The notes beneath the pieces were generated by a model. That model was not told the DNA's origin, did no database searches, and was given only the letters and a program-made list of their open reading frames with translations. Of a stretch of DNA of 42,887 nucleotides, positions 33,170-41,373 are shown piece after piece. Numbering within the stretch: position 1 is the first letter of the stretch; every line of letters begins with the position of its first letter. Made by a program: the position numbers and the translations under genes. Origin of the DNA: an uncultured Clostridia bacterium. GTDB taxonomy: Bacteria > Bacillota > Clostridia > Oscillospirales > Acutalibacteraceae. The stretch is from the NCBI GenBank assembly GCA_947632045.1, contig CANRNQ010000020.1:1-42887 (forward strand). The letters are read 5' to 3'.

Positions 33170-33623
33170 AATAAAGCATATACATTTTTCATCTCCGCTC
33201 GGCGAGCTCAAGGTCGGCGCGCACGAGAGATTCCCGAATATAGTCGGCGAAATGTCAAAGCGATATATGGACAGAAAAATAAAGGAGATAGTCCGCTCTG
33301 ATCGCGTCAGCGTCACCGACTCGGACGGCGTTGTGCGCTTTTTATCTCTAAACGATATTATCTACATCTCTGCAAACCAAAAGCAGACCATAGTGCATAC
33401 CGCAAGCGAAAATATAAACGTGCGCAAGGGCTTTGTCGCTACCCTCGCCCTTTTCCCCGATCTTATTCAGATACACAGAAGCTACGCCGTAAACAAGAGC
33501 TATATCTACGAAATAAGAAAGGACTCAGTCATTATGACCGACGGCTCGGAGATACATATTCCGGTAAACAAATACCACGACGTAAAAATGGCTTTGTTAC
33601 TTCCCGACGGTAAGCAGGAATAA
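33114..33623 (+). CDS. C-terminal LytTR DNA-binding half of a frameshifted regulator
   Basis: This frame opens nominally at a TTG inside the T run, but it has no ribosome binding site there. It is best seen as the continuation of the gene starting at 32810. The first 45 residues finish the sensor-like domain (CSFIWSKVGNEFKIKHIHFSSP). A linker with RYMDRKIKEI follows, then the LytTR domain: VRFLSLNDIIYISANQKQTIVHTAS, INVRKGFVATLALFP, IQIHRSYAVNKSYIYEI and IHIPVNKYHDVK. LytTR proteins bind imperfect direct repeats to control nearby genes. The joined protein would be about 270 residues. Confidence 0.78.
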   Translation: MQDMQRCSFIWSKVGNEFKIKHIHFSSPLGELKVGAHERFPNIVGEMSKRYMDRKIKEIVRSDRVSVTDSDGVVRFLSLNDIIYISANQKQTIVHTASENINVRKGFVATLALFPDLIQIHRSYAVNKSYIYEIRKDSVIMTDGSEIHIPVNKYHDVKMALLLPDGKQE

Positions 33624-33675
33624 GCCTAAACGAGCGCGGCGGCGTTTTTAATTTTTTAATATTAATCAGAAAATT

Positions 33676-33703
33676 TTAGGGAGGAGCGGTCGCTCCTCCC
33701 TAA
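33676..33703. terminator. Terminator hairpin between convergent genes
   Basis: A 12 bp perfect stem (33676-33687 with 33692-33703, loop GGTC) lies between the regulator and the transketolase genes. The T run after it is interrupted (TAATAAGCTTTT is the plus-strand sequence), so efficiency is uncertain. Confidence 0.65.
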
Positions 33704-33751
33704 TAAGCTTTTATGCTATGATTTTTATCGGCTCCTGCCGCGCTCAGAGGA

Positions 33752-34699
33752 TCAGCTTCCCTTCACTATCTCAGTTATCTGCTTGGCTATATTTTCCTTG
33801 CAAAGCCCAAACAGCTTCAAAAGCTCCTTCGCCGGACCCGAATAGCCAAATCTGTCCTGTATGCCTATCTTGGTAACGGGAACAGGGCGCCTGCGCGAGG
33901 TAACGTCGCTCACGCTATCCCCAAGTCCGCCGATAACGCTGTGCTCCTCTATCGTAACTATTCTGCCGGTTTCCTTTGCCGCCTTGACTATTATCTCCTC
34001 GTCTATCGGCTTTATCGTGTGTATATTTATAAGCCTCGCGCTTATTCCCTGAGCCTCAAGCTCCCTCACCGCGTCAAGCGCGTCCTTGACTATTATACCC
34101 GAGGCAATGACCGTTATGTCGCTGCCCTCGTGAAGCGTGATGCCCTTGCCAAACTCAAAGGTGTAATTTTCGGGATCGTTAAAGCTGTCAACGGCAAGTC
34201 GCCCAAGCCTCAGATAAACCGGCCCCTCGTACTCAACGGCAGCCTTTACCGCCGCCGTCATCTCCCAGTGATCCGCCGGATTGATTATCGCCATTCCGGG
34301 CAGCGTCTTCATCAGAGCTATGTCCTCGCAGCACTGATGTGTGGCTCCGTCTTCGCCTACCGATATTCCGGCGTGAGATCCGGCTATTTTTACGTTGAGC
34401 TTCGGGTATGCTATCGAGTTCCTTATCTGCTCATACGCTCTGCCGGTCGCAAACATGGCAAAGGTGGCCGCAAACGGAATCTTTCCGCAGGCCGCAAGCC
34501 CCGCCGCTACGCTCATCATATTGCCCTCGGCTATGCCGCAGTTGAAAAATCTTTCCGGAAATTGCTTCGCGAATATTCCGGTCTTTGTCGAACCGGATAG
34601 GTCAGCGTCAAGCACAACTATATCCTCGTTCGTTTTTGCAAGCTCGCAAAGAGCCAGACCAAAGCTCTCTCTTGTTGCCTTATTTACAATTTCTGCCAT
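33752..34699 (-). CDS. Transketolase, C-terminal subunit
   Basis: The pyrimidine-binding and C-terminal part of a two-gene transketolase, which moves two-carbon units between sugar phosphates in the non-oxidative pentose phosphate pathway. The 315 residues hold the pyrimidine domain (VLDADLSGSTKTGIF, NCGIAEGNMMSVAAGLA, AGISVGEDGATHQC) and the C-terminal domain (TVEEHSVIGGLGD-like, here TIEEHSVIGGLGDSV). The glutamate of GIAEGNM is the conserved cofactor-activating residue. It lies 3 bases after the N-terminal subunit gene, so the two make one enzyme. A 1-deoxyxylulose-5-phosphate-synthase-like role is unlikely given the split form. Confidence 0.92.
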   Translation of the reverse strand: MAEIVNKATRESFGLALCELAKTNEDIVVLDADLSGSTKTGIFAKQFPERFFNCGIAEGNMMSVAAGLAACGKIPFAATFAMFATGRAYEQIRNSIAYPKLNVKIAGSHAGISVGEDGATHQCCEDIALMKTLPGMAIINPADHWEMTAAVKAAVEYEGPVYLRLGRLAVDSFNDPENYTFEFGKGITLHEGSDITVIASGIIVKDALDAVRELEAQGISARLINIHTIKPIDEEIIVKAAKETGRIVTIEEHSVIGGLGDSVSDVTSRRRPVPVTKIGIQDRFGYSGPAKELLKLFGLCKENIAKQITEIVKGS

Positions 34700-34702
34700 C
34701 GC

Positions 34703-35548
34703 TCAAGCCTCCTCGCTCGCTTTTAGCTGAGCCTCAAGCTCCGCCATTGCCTGTTTGTATTGCTCCTCGTTCGGGGCGACTCCGTGCCAGCCGACCTGGT
34801 TCTCCATAAACGAAACGCCGCGTCCCTTGACCGTCTTCGCTATTATCACAAAGGGCTTGTCCTTACATTCCCTCGCCGCCTTAAAGGCGCTCTCGAGCTC
34901 CTCAAAGCTGTGTCCATCTATTTCTGTCGCTCCAAAGCCAAAGGCTTCAAATTTTTCCTTGAGCATACAAAGACCCGCTACGTCCTCGACCCTTCCGTCT
35001 ATTTGAAGCCCGTTATTGTCGACTATAAAACACAGGTTGTCAAGCTTGTAGTGCGACGCGAACATCGCCGCCTCCCATACTTGACCCTCTTCGCATTCGC
35101 CGTCGCCAAGAACTGAGTATACTCTGTATTTTTTGCCGTCAAGCTTTGCCGCGGCAGCCATTCCGCAAGCCGCCGACGCACCTTGACCCAGCGAGCCGCT
35201 GCTCATATCAATGCCCGGCGTGCCCTTCATGTCAGGATGCCCCTGAAGCATAGCGCCTACATGGCGCAGTTTATCCATCTCATCAATCGGAAAATACCCC
35301 TTTAACGCAAGCACCGCATAAAGGCTGGGGCAGCCGTGCCCCTTTGATAGCACAAATCTGTCTCTGTCGGGGTCGTCGGGATTTTTTGCGTCCACGTTCA
35401 TCTCCTTGAAATAGAGATATGTAAATATGTCGGCCGCCGACAGCGAGCCGCCCGGGTGACCGGACTTTGCCTTGTAGGTGCCCGTTAAAGCGGCCATTCT
35501 CGCTTTGCAGGCAAGCCTTTCAAGCTCAATTTTTTCCGTGCTGTTCAT
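34703..35548 (-). CDS. Transketolase, N-terminal subunit
   Basis: The thiamine-diphosphate-binding half of the split transketolase, 281 residues. It shows KSGHPGGSLSAADIFTYLYF (about 27-46), SKGHGCPSLYAVLA, GSLGQGASAACGMA and the diphosphate-metal motif GDGECEEGQVWEAAMFA with VDNNGLQIDG. These are the standard positions in split transketolases. The ATG has AAAGGAT upstream. No clear promoter was fixed in the 290 bases before it. The pair forms a two-gene operon ending near 33703. Confidence 0.93.
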   Translation of the reverse strand: MNSTEKIELERLACKARMAALTGTYKAKSGHPGGSLSAADIFTYLYFKEMNVDAKNPDDPDRDRFVLSKGHGCPSLYAVLALKGYFPIDEMDKLRHVGAMLQGHPDMKGTPGIDMSSGSLGQGASAACGMAAAAKLDGKKYRVYSVLGDGECEEGQVWEAAMFASHYKLDNLCFIVDNNGLQIDGRVEDVAGLCMLKEKFEAFGFGATEIDGHSFEELESAFKAARECKDKPFVIIAKTVKGRGVSFMENQVGWHGVAPNEEQYKQAMAELEAQLKASEEA

Positions 35549-35765
35549 TCAAATCTATCCTTTCTTAAAGGTTTGACGTTCACCGCCCAAGCGTTCTCGG
35601 GCTGCTTATAAAAGTATTCAATCACATTTTAGTATAATATCACAAACACGGCCGTCTATTTTTCATTTAAAGCAAAATAAAAGCTTTTTTGGCAATATAA
35701 AGCGAAGCTCGTCGCCGCCCGCCAAAAGCTGCGCCGCAAGGCCGCCCGCCACTTGCCGACTGCAT

Positions 35766-35794
35766 TTGAATAAATGCGATTTATATAGTATAAT
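35766..35794 (+). promoter_or_regulatory. Promoter of birA with inverted repeat at -35
   Basis: TTGAAT (35766-35771), a 17-base spacer and TATAAT (35789-35794). GCATTT-GAAT-AAATGC (35762-35777) is a perfect inverted repeat that contains the -35 box and could be an operator. It does not look like the usual BirA site. Confidence 0.78.
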
Positions 35795-35838
35795 TAAATA
35801 AACTCATAGACAGATTATCGGCGGAAGGAAGATTCGAA

Positions 35839-36810
35839 ATGAACAACGCAAAAGAGATTTTAAACCGCTTGAGAGGCGGCGGATATGTGTCGGGGCAGGA
35901 AATATCCGAGGGGCTCGGAATGTCCCGAAGCGGGGTGAGCAAGCACATAAAAGCCCTGCGCGAGCGCGGATATGAGATCGACAGCGTGACCAACCGCGGG
36001 TATAAGCTGATAAGCGAGCCCGACATAATATCCGTGGAAAAAATAGAGAGTATGCTCCACTCACTTTACATAGGCAGACCGACCGTGCTATTAAACGAGA
36101 TAGATTCCACCAACGAGGAGGTAAAGCGGCGCGCGCGCGCCGGCGCTCAGCAGGGGCTTGTTATCATAGCCGAAGCTCAAAGCGCCGGCAAGGGCAGGCT
36201 CGGCAGAGGCTGGTCGTCGCCCATGGGCAAAAGCATATACGAAAGCGTTCTGCTCAGACCCGAGCTGCCGCCCGCGCAAGCGCCGTGCATAACTCTTGCC
36301 GCCGGACTCGCGGTATGCAGAGCTTTAAATGAGCTTTACAGCTGCGGAGCAAAAATCAAGTGGCCCAACGATATAATAATCGGCAGAAAAAAGCTCTGCG
36401 GAATACTGACCGAGATGTCGGTCGAGGACAACTCGCTCTCATACGCCGTGCTTGGAATTGGTATAAACGTAAATAACCGCGAATTCCCCCCTGAGGTGAG
36501 CGGCAAGGCCACATCGCTGCTGATCGAAACCGGCAGGCAGCTTGAGCGCAATCTGATAATAGCCCGGGTGGCGGACGTTCTTGAAAAGGTGTACGACGAT
36601 TTCATAATGTGCGGCTTTGACTCCATTAAGGACGAATACATTTCCCTGTGCGCCACCATAGGCCGAGAGGTCAGCGCCAATCTCGGAGGACAAGCCGTAA
36701 GCGGGCTTGCGGCGGACATCCTCAGCGACGGAGCGCTTTTAGTGCTCACCAAAGAAGGTGAAAAGGTGCGCGTCAGCACGGGCGAGGTTACCGCGCAGGG
36801 CATATATTGA
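35839..36810 (+). CDS. birA: Bifunctional biotin--protein ligase / biotin operon repressor
   Basis: Activates biotin as biotinyl-AMP and attaches it to carboxylase carrier domains. The 323 residues begin with a winged helix (about 1-60; GQEISEGLGMSRSGVSKHIKALRERGYEID), so it should also repress transcription. The ligase domain has GKGRLGRGWSSPMGKSIYES with the GRGRxG-type adenylate loop, KWPNDIIIGRKKLCGILTEM with the catalytic Lys region, and VLGIGINVNN. A C-terminal SH3-like domain ends RVSTGEVTAQGIY. No biotin synthesis or transport gene is within the window. GGAAGGAAGATTCGAA precedes the ATG. Confidence 0.94.
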   Translation: MNNAKEILNRLRGGGYVSGQEISEGLGMSRSGVSKHIKALRERGYEIDSVTNRGYKLISEPDIISVEKIESMLHSLYIGRPTVLLNEIDSTNEEVKRRARAGAQQGLVIIAEAQSAGKGRLGRGWSSPMGKSIYESVLLRPELPPAQAPCITLAAGLAVCRALNELYSCGAKIKWPNDIIIGRKKLCGILTEMSVEDNSLSYAVLGIGINVNNREFPPEVSGKATSLLIETGRQLERNLIIARVADVLEKVYDDFIMCGFDSIKDEYISLCATIGREVSANLGGQAVSGLAADILSDGALLVLTKEGEKVRVSTGEVTAQGIY

Positions 36811-36864
36811 AGCGTTTTTATCAATTAAGCTTTTCCCGACAAATAAAAGGCAAAAAACGACCTC

Positions 36865-36914
36865 GGCGCACAGCGCCGAATCGAAAGTAGTTCTTCGGTT
36901 CAACGCTGTGCGCC
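36865..36914. terminator. Bidirectional terminator between birA and pyrF
   Basis: GGCGCACAGCG (36865-36875) pairs with CGCTGTGCGCC (36904-36914), with an inner CCGAA/TTCGG pair. T runs follow on the plus strand (ATTTTTT) and the minus strand (GTTTTTTG). Confidence 0.85.
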
Positions 36915-36961
36915 GTCAAATTTTTTAAGAATAAATTTTAAGCGAGTACAGTCGCAGAGGC

Positions 36962-37897
36962 TTACGGCAGCTTTATTTCACCGGTCACATCAGTGAGCAG
37001 CTTTTTCATATTCAAAGCCTCGCGGCGAGCCGCCTGAGCATAGCACGAGCCGTCGCAGCCCTCCTTTTGCCATGCGCACATAATGCCTCTTGAGGAATTT
37101 ACTATGGCTCCAAGGCCGTTTTCGTCAAATGCGCCGGCTATATCGTCGGCGGTGCCGCCCTGAGCTCCATAACCCGGAACGAGGAAAAACGTATGCGAAA
37201 GCTCCGCTCTCAATTCCTTAAGCTGCTCAGGATATGTCGCGCCGACAACAGCGCCTACCCCCGAATATCCGTATTTGCCCATGAGCTCCTCACCCCAGCG
37301 CTCACAGAGCTTTCCCATATGGAGATATATGCTTTCCTCTCCCGCAAGCTCAAGATTTTGAAGCTCGCCGGAGCTCGGATTCGATGTTTTTACGAGCACA
37401 AAAATTCCCTTGTCGCTCTTTGCGGCAAGATCGGTCACCGGCTTAATGCCGTCGCTGCCGAGATATCCGTTCACGGTCAAAGCGTCGGCTCCGAATGCCT
37501 CGACGCATTCGCCGTCTATATCCGTAACGCCGAGATGGGCGCAGGCGTATGCCTCCATCGTCGTGCCGATATCATTTCTTTTAGCGTCGGTTATGACAAA
37601 CAAGCCCTTTTCACGGGCATATTTTATAGTTTTCTCAAGCGTGCGAACGCCCTGCCAGCCGTACATTTCATAATACGCCGCCTGCGGCTTTACCGCGGGA
37701 ACAACGTCGTACAGTGCGTCTATGAGACCCTTGTTATAAACCCAAAGCGCCTGCGCGGCTCCTTCGAGCGTTTTTCCGCAGCGCGCAAAGGCCTCCGACT
37801 TTATATGCTCGGGTATATAGGCGAGCTTCGGGTCGAGTCCGGCTACGGTCGGGTTTTGCTTTTTAACTATATTTTCAATCAATCTGTCAAACGCCAT
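36962..37897 (-). CDS. pyrF: Orotidine 5'-phosphate decarboxylase (subfamily 2)
   Basis: Decarboxylates OMP to UMP, the last step of UMP synthesis. The 311 residues are the longer subfamily-2 type, starting MAFDRLIENIVKKQNPTVAGLDPKL. The catalytic DAKRNDIGTTMEAYA motif (about 107-121) supplies the Lys-Asp pairs. FLVPGYGAQGG and IVNSSRGIM form the phosphate site. GATAAGGAGAATTGAT precedes the ATG and lies in the end of pyrC, which stops one base before the start, so the genes are translationally linked. Confidence 0.94.
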   Translation of the reverse strand: MAFDRLIENIVKKQNPTVAGLDPKLAYIPEHIKSEAFARCGKTLEGAAQALWVYNKGLIDALYDVVPAVKPQAAYYEMYGWQGVRTLEKTIKYAREKGLFVITDAKRNDIGTTMEAYACAHLGVTDIDGECVEAFGADALTVNGYLGSDGIKPVTDLAAKSDKGIFVLVKTSNPSSGELQNLELAGEESIYLHMGKLCERWGEELMGKYGYSGVGAVVGATYPEQLKELRAELSHTFFLVPGYGAQGGTADDIAGAFDENGLGAIVNSSRGIMCAWQKEGCDGSCYAQAARREALNMKKLLTDVTGEIKLP

Positions 37898-37898
37898 A

Positions 37899-39158
37899 TC
37901 AATTCTCCTTATCGCTGTAAACTACTCTGCCGCCAAGTATCGTATATTTGACCTTTCCCTTGAGCCTTCTGCCCTTAAACGGGCAGTTTTTCGATTTACC
38001 GTGCAGCCTGTTTTTGTCGACTACCCATTCCTCATCCGGGTCGAACACCACTATATCTGCGTTAGCTCCAACAGAAAGCGTACCGGCGTCTATTTTTAAT
38101 ATCCGCGCCGGATTTGAGCTCATAAGCCTTATAATATCTCCCAGTCCAAAGGTTCCGCCGTGATAAAGCTCTGTTATTGCCGCCGCAAGCGAGGTTTCCA
38201 TTCCTATCGAGCCGTTCGGCGCGCTCTCGAAGTTCGCCTTTTCCTGCGGAGCGTGCGGGGCGTGGTCAGTCGCTATGGCGTCCAAGTCGCCGCTTCTCAG
38301 CGCTGCCCGCACGGCCTCTCTGTCAACGGCAGTTCTAAGCGGTGGGTTCATTCTGTAATCTGCGTCGCGCTTTAAAAGCTCGCTTTCATCCATTGAAAAA
38401 TAGTGCGGGGCTGTTTCCGCCGTCACCTTAACTCCGCGCGCCTTTGCGTCCCTTATGAGCTCTACCGAGGTTTTTGTGCTCACGTGGCATATGTGTATCG
38501 GAACGCCATAAGCCGCCGCCAGCGCTATCTCACGCGCTGTGCCGCAGTCCTCGGCGGCGGCAGGTATACCCTTTATTCCGAGCTTTTTGGAAATTTCGCC
38601 CTCGTTTATCCTGCCGCCGACGGCGAGATAGAGATCCTCGCAGTGTGCGACCACCGCCATGCCCTCCTCGTGCGCCTTTATCATAGCGCGCGCCATAAAG
38701 AGCGTGTTTTCCACCGGTCTGCCGTCGTCCGTAAGGGCGATAGCTCCCGCTCTTTTCAATTCCTCGATATCGCTCATCTCAGCGCCCGCGAGTCCCTTGG
38801 TAATGCTTCCGGCGACATACACCCTCGCGTCTGCATCCTTTGCCTTTTCAAGCACATATTTCACGGCTTCGGCGCTGTCTAAAGCGGGCTTAGTATTGGG
38901 CATAGCAAGCAAGGACGTAACTCCTCCTGCCGCAGCCGCTTTGCAGCCCGATATGATATCCTCTTTATGAGTGTAACCGGGGTCGCGCAGATGGACGTGC
39001 ATATCGACAAGTCCCGGCGCGGCGACAAGTCCGCCGCAGTCTAATATAACAGGGTCGGCTTCGGATTGCTCAGATATCCTTCCGTTTTTTATACAGAGCT
39101 CGCCGATCTTGTCCACTCCGTTAGCCGGATCTATTATTCTTACGTTTTTTAATATCAT
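37899..39158 (-). CDS. pyrC: Dihydroorotase
   Basis: Zinc enzyme that closes carbamoyl-aspartate to dihydroorotate. The ATG at 39158 gives 419 residues beginning MILKNVRIIDPANGVD, the usual N-terminus, with GGAAGG upstream. A GTG at 39206 overlaps the stop of the preceding gene as GTGA and would add 16 residues; it is less likely. Motifs are DMHVHLRDPGYTHKEDI (metal-binding HxH and the substrate arginine), AHCEDLYLA, ICHVSTKTSVELI and IATDHAPHA. Other pyrimidine genes (pyrB, pyrD, carAB) are not in the window. Confidence 0.94.
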   Translation of the reverse strand: MILKNVRIIDPANGVDKIGELCIKNGRISEQSEADPVILDCGGLVAAPGLVDMHVHLRDPGYTHKEDIISGCKAAAAGGVTSLLAMPNTKPALDSAEAVKYVLEKAKDADARVYVAGSITKGLAGAEMSDIEELKRAGAIALTDDGRPVENTLFMARAMIKAHEEGMAVVAHCEDLYLAVGGRINEGEISKKLGIKGIPAAAEDCGTAREIALAAAYGVPIHICHVSTKTSVELIRDAKARGVKVTAETAPHYFSMDESELLKRDADYRMNPPLRTAVDREAVRAALRSGDLDAIATDHAPHAPQEKANFESAPNGSIGMETSLAAAITELYHGGTFGLGDIIRLMSSNPARILKIDAGTLSVGANADIVVFDPDEEWVVDKNRLHGKSKNCPFKGRRLKGKVKYTILGGRVVYSDKEN

Positions 39159-39202
39159 TCCAATATTATCCTTCCCACAGCTAAACGCATTCCTTCGGCT
39201 TG

Positions 39203-40594
39203 TCACCTGTACTTATCCCAATAGCTGTCGTTGTCAAAGCTCTTTACATATTCGCTGTCGGAGTAAGATTCCTTGCGCTCAGCGCGCTCGCTTTCTCTCC
39301 TGCGCCGCCTTTCGGCCGCTTTTGCACGCTCCTCCTCGCTGCGCTCCGGGCGAGGCGCTCTCGGCCTATCCGCGCTGCGCGCTGTTTTTTCAGCGTTCTT
39401 AATATCGGCCTTCTGTCTGCCGAATATTCTTCTGGCGCCTTGGCTTTCCGGATAATCGTCCGTCGGAGCCTCGTCGTAATCCTCGTTATTATTCCTTGAC
39501 AGCTCAAGCATATCGGAGATATCCGAATTTTCGCCGTCCTCCGACACCTGCTTTATTATATCGACGCGCATACGCACCGGCGTGTTTTCAAACTCCTCGT
39601 CGCCCGGCACATTGCTTATGTAGCCCATTTGAACCTGCGTCGGTATCTCCTCGGACTGTTCGTCAAAGAGTCCGTCGTTTTCTATTTCTTCATAAAAGCT
39701 TTCTGCTGCGCTGTCCGATTTGAACTCTCGTTTTTTCGTCCTGCTATGCTGCGGCTTATCCGATTTAAACGAGCGTATCACCTCGAGCTGCTCCTCCTTG
39801 GGTTCCGTTTTATGCACCGCATCGGCCTTTGCCATAGCTTTACTCTCGCGCGGAGCTTCGGCCGCCCTATTCTCATCGGCCGCGCCGCTCTTTGGCCTCT
39901 TTGTGCTCTCGCTTGCGTCCTGCCGTGATTTTGCTTGTCCGCGCCTTTTTTTAACTTTAAATCTGTGAATCAATATTACGGCTACAATGGCTATTGCCAA
40001 AACGGCTATGCCAACGCACAATATTGTTCCGACGTTTCCGAGCACGTTCACCTCGATCGGCTGCGCCTGTATATTATCAAAGACCATGCTGCGCGCCGCC
40101 GTGTTGAATATGCCATGATCCGATATGGTCAGCTCTCGGCTACCGGCGGAAAGCCTCAGCACATACTCGTATCCGTTTACAAGAGTGGACGACGAAAGAT
40201 AATTTTCCGTGTTATTTATGCAGTCGAAGAATATCGCCTGATTTGTTTCATAAGCCGTCACCTTGTCGGCGTTTTGCCCCGTCTTTATTCCGTCCTCCGT
40301 CTGCTCTATATCCTCGGACTTTAAATTTTTGTAGTTAAAGATATCGCCTTCTGATTTTTTGCCCGTCAGCGTTATTGTATATGTGCCCTTTGCGTCAGAG
40401 GCCGTCAGCAGCTCTCCTGCTTCCGCCTCGTTCACGGTGTATTCGGCGTCACCGGGTATTTCTATGGTTATGCCCGGAGTTTTTATATGAACATTTTGCC
40501 GCTCTCCCGCCGCCGACGAAGGCAGGCAAACGGCGATTGCCATCAGCACCGTTAATAAAAATATGATAGCGCCCTCTTTAATTTTCAGTTTCAT
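39203..40594 (-). CDS. Single-span membrane protein with long charged cytoplasmic tail
   Basis: I do not recognise a named family. In 463 residues I see a signal peptide (KLKIKEGAIIFLLTVLMAIA, ending near SSAAGE); an extracellular beta-rich domain of about 160 residues; one membrane span (TILCVGIAVLAIAIVAVILI, about 192-212); and a cytoplasmic tail of about 245 residues rich in Arg, Lys, Glu and Ser, ending in a basic, low-complexity stretch (RAPRPERSEEERAKAAERRR). The tail looks disordered. The start is the ATG at 40594 with AAAGGG upstream, rather than a TTG at 40621. The stop lies 44 bases before pyrC, so it is probably co-transcribed with pyrC-pyrF. Confidence 0.7.
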   Translation of the reverse strand: MKLKIKEGAIIFLLTVLMAIAVCLPSSAAGERQNVHIKTPGITIEIPGDAEYTVNEAEAGELLTASDAKGTYTITLTGKKSEGDIFNYKNLKSEDIEQTEDGIKTGQNADKVTAYETNQAIFFDCINNTENYLSSSTLVNGYEYVLRLSAGSRELTISDHGIFNTAARSMVFDNIQAQPIEVNVLGNVGTILCVGIAVLAIAIVAVILIHRFKVKKRRGQAKSRQDASESTKRPKSGAADENRAAEAPRESKAMAKADAVHKTEPKEEQLEVIRSFKSDKPQHSRTKKREFKSDSAAESFYEEIENDGLFDEQSEEIPTQVQMGYISNVPGDEEFENTPVRMRVDIIKQVSEDGENSDISDMLELSRNNNEDYDEAPTDDYPESQGARRIFGRQKADIKNAEKTARSADRPRAPRPERSEEERAKAAERRRRRESERAERKESYSDSEYVKSFDNDSYWDKYR

Positions 40595-40721
40595 AAATAC
40601 AACCCTTTGCATTTTATTCAATCACAGCCTGTATTTCCTTCTTGCGGCCGAAGCCCCAGGCTAAATCCGCCATGGAAAACACTTCTTTATTCATTATACT
40701 ATTAAAGTGAAAAAAAAACAA

Positions 40722-40751
40722 CAAAAAAAATAAGAGACCGTGCGGCCTCTT
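40722..40751 (-). terminator. Terminator after acpP
   Basis: AAGAGGCC pairs with GGTCTCTT around GCAC (40732-40751, one G-T pair), followed on the minus strand by a long T tract. Confidence 0.85.
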
Positions 40752-40775
40752 AAATATTTTTGTATTCTGCGGCTA

Positions 40776-41003
40776 TCAGGAATTTTTTTCGATGAAATCA
40801 ACGAGATTGCCAACGGTTTTGATATTTTCGATCTCGTCGTCGGGAACCTCAACCTCAAACTCGTCCTCGATAGACATCAAAAGATCGACTACGTCGAGAG
40901 AATCAGCGCCGAGATCATCTTGGATAGTTGTTTCAGCGGTGATGCTGTCCTCCTCAACGTCAAACTGTTCAGCAAGAATCGCTTTTACCTTTTCAAGAAC
41001 CAT
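40776..41003 (-). CDS. acpP: Acyl carrier protein
   Basis: Carries growing acyl chains on a phosphopantetheine arm in fatty acid synthesis. The 75 residues are acidic and start MVLEKVKAILAEQFDVEED. The attachment site is Ser35 in GADSLDVVDLLM, and EIPDEE-type helix III appears as EVEVPDDEIENIKTVGN. The ribosome binding site is CGGAGGTTACAAATT. It is monocistronic; no other fatty-acid genes are adjacent. Confidence 0.96.
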   Translation of the reverse strand: MVLEKVKAILAEQFDVEEDSITAETTIQDDLGADSLDVVDLLMSIEDEFEVEVPDDEIENIKTVGNLVDFIEKNS

Positions 41004-41373
41004 AATTTGTAACCTCCGTAAAATTTAATTTTGCGCATTGTCTTTGAATTGTGGACAAACTGCATTGAAATGTGTTAAAATGCTAAATAAGGCAAGGATC
41101 ATTCTCTGCATTTGCGTACAGCGCATATATGTTACAAACATATATTATTTGCAAATATTGCCTTTGTCAATTACAATTTTGTAATTTTTAGGATTTTTTA
41201 ATTTTTCATTTCGGTTTTCACCGCCGTTAAAATATGATATAGCCGCAAACAGCTATTAAAAACATCCGCTTTATGCGGGCTCTGCGCGGCGCTCTCGGTC
41301 GCAGTCGCGCTATGGGCAAGCTTCATGAAAATTTTCGATTAATTAATCTAAAATAAAGAAAGCAGGTTTTAAA
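41004..41373. other. Divergent intergenic region between acpP and aroE
   Basis: It carries the acpP promoter (41142-41170) with an inverted repeat ATTACAA/TTGTAAT just upstream of its -35 box. Further right are a small hairpin (CCGC/GCGG near 41266-41279) and the 12-base palindrome GATTAATTAATC (41337-41348), 26 bases before aroE. No gene is seen and no confident aroE promoter was found. Confidence 0.5.
41142..41170 (-). promoter_or_regulatory. Promoter of acpP
   Basis: On the minus strand, TTGACA (41170-41165), a 17-base spacer and TAATAT (41147-41142). The leader is about 130 bases. Confidence 0.78.
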
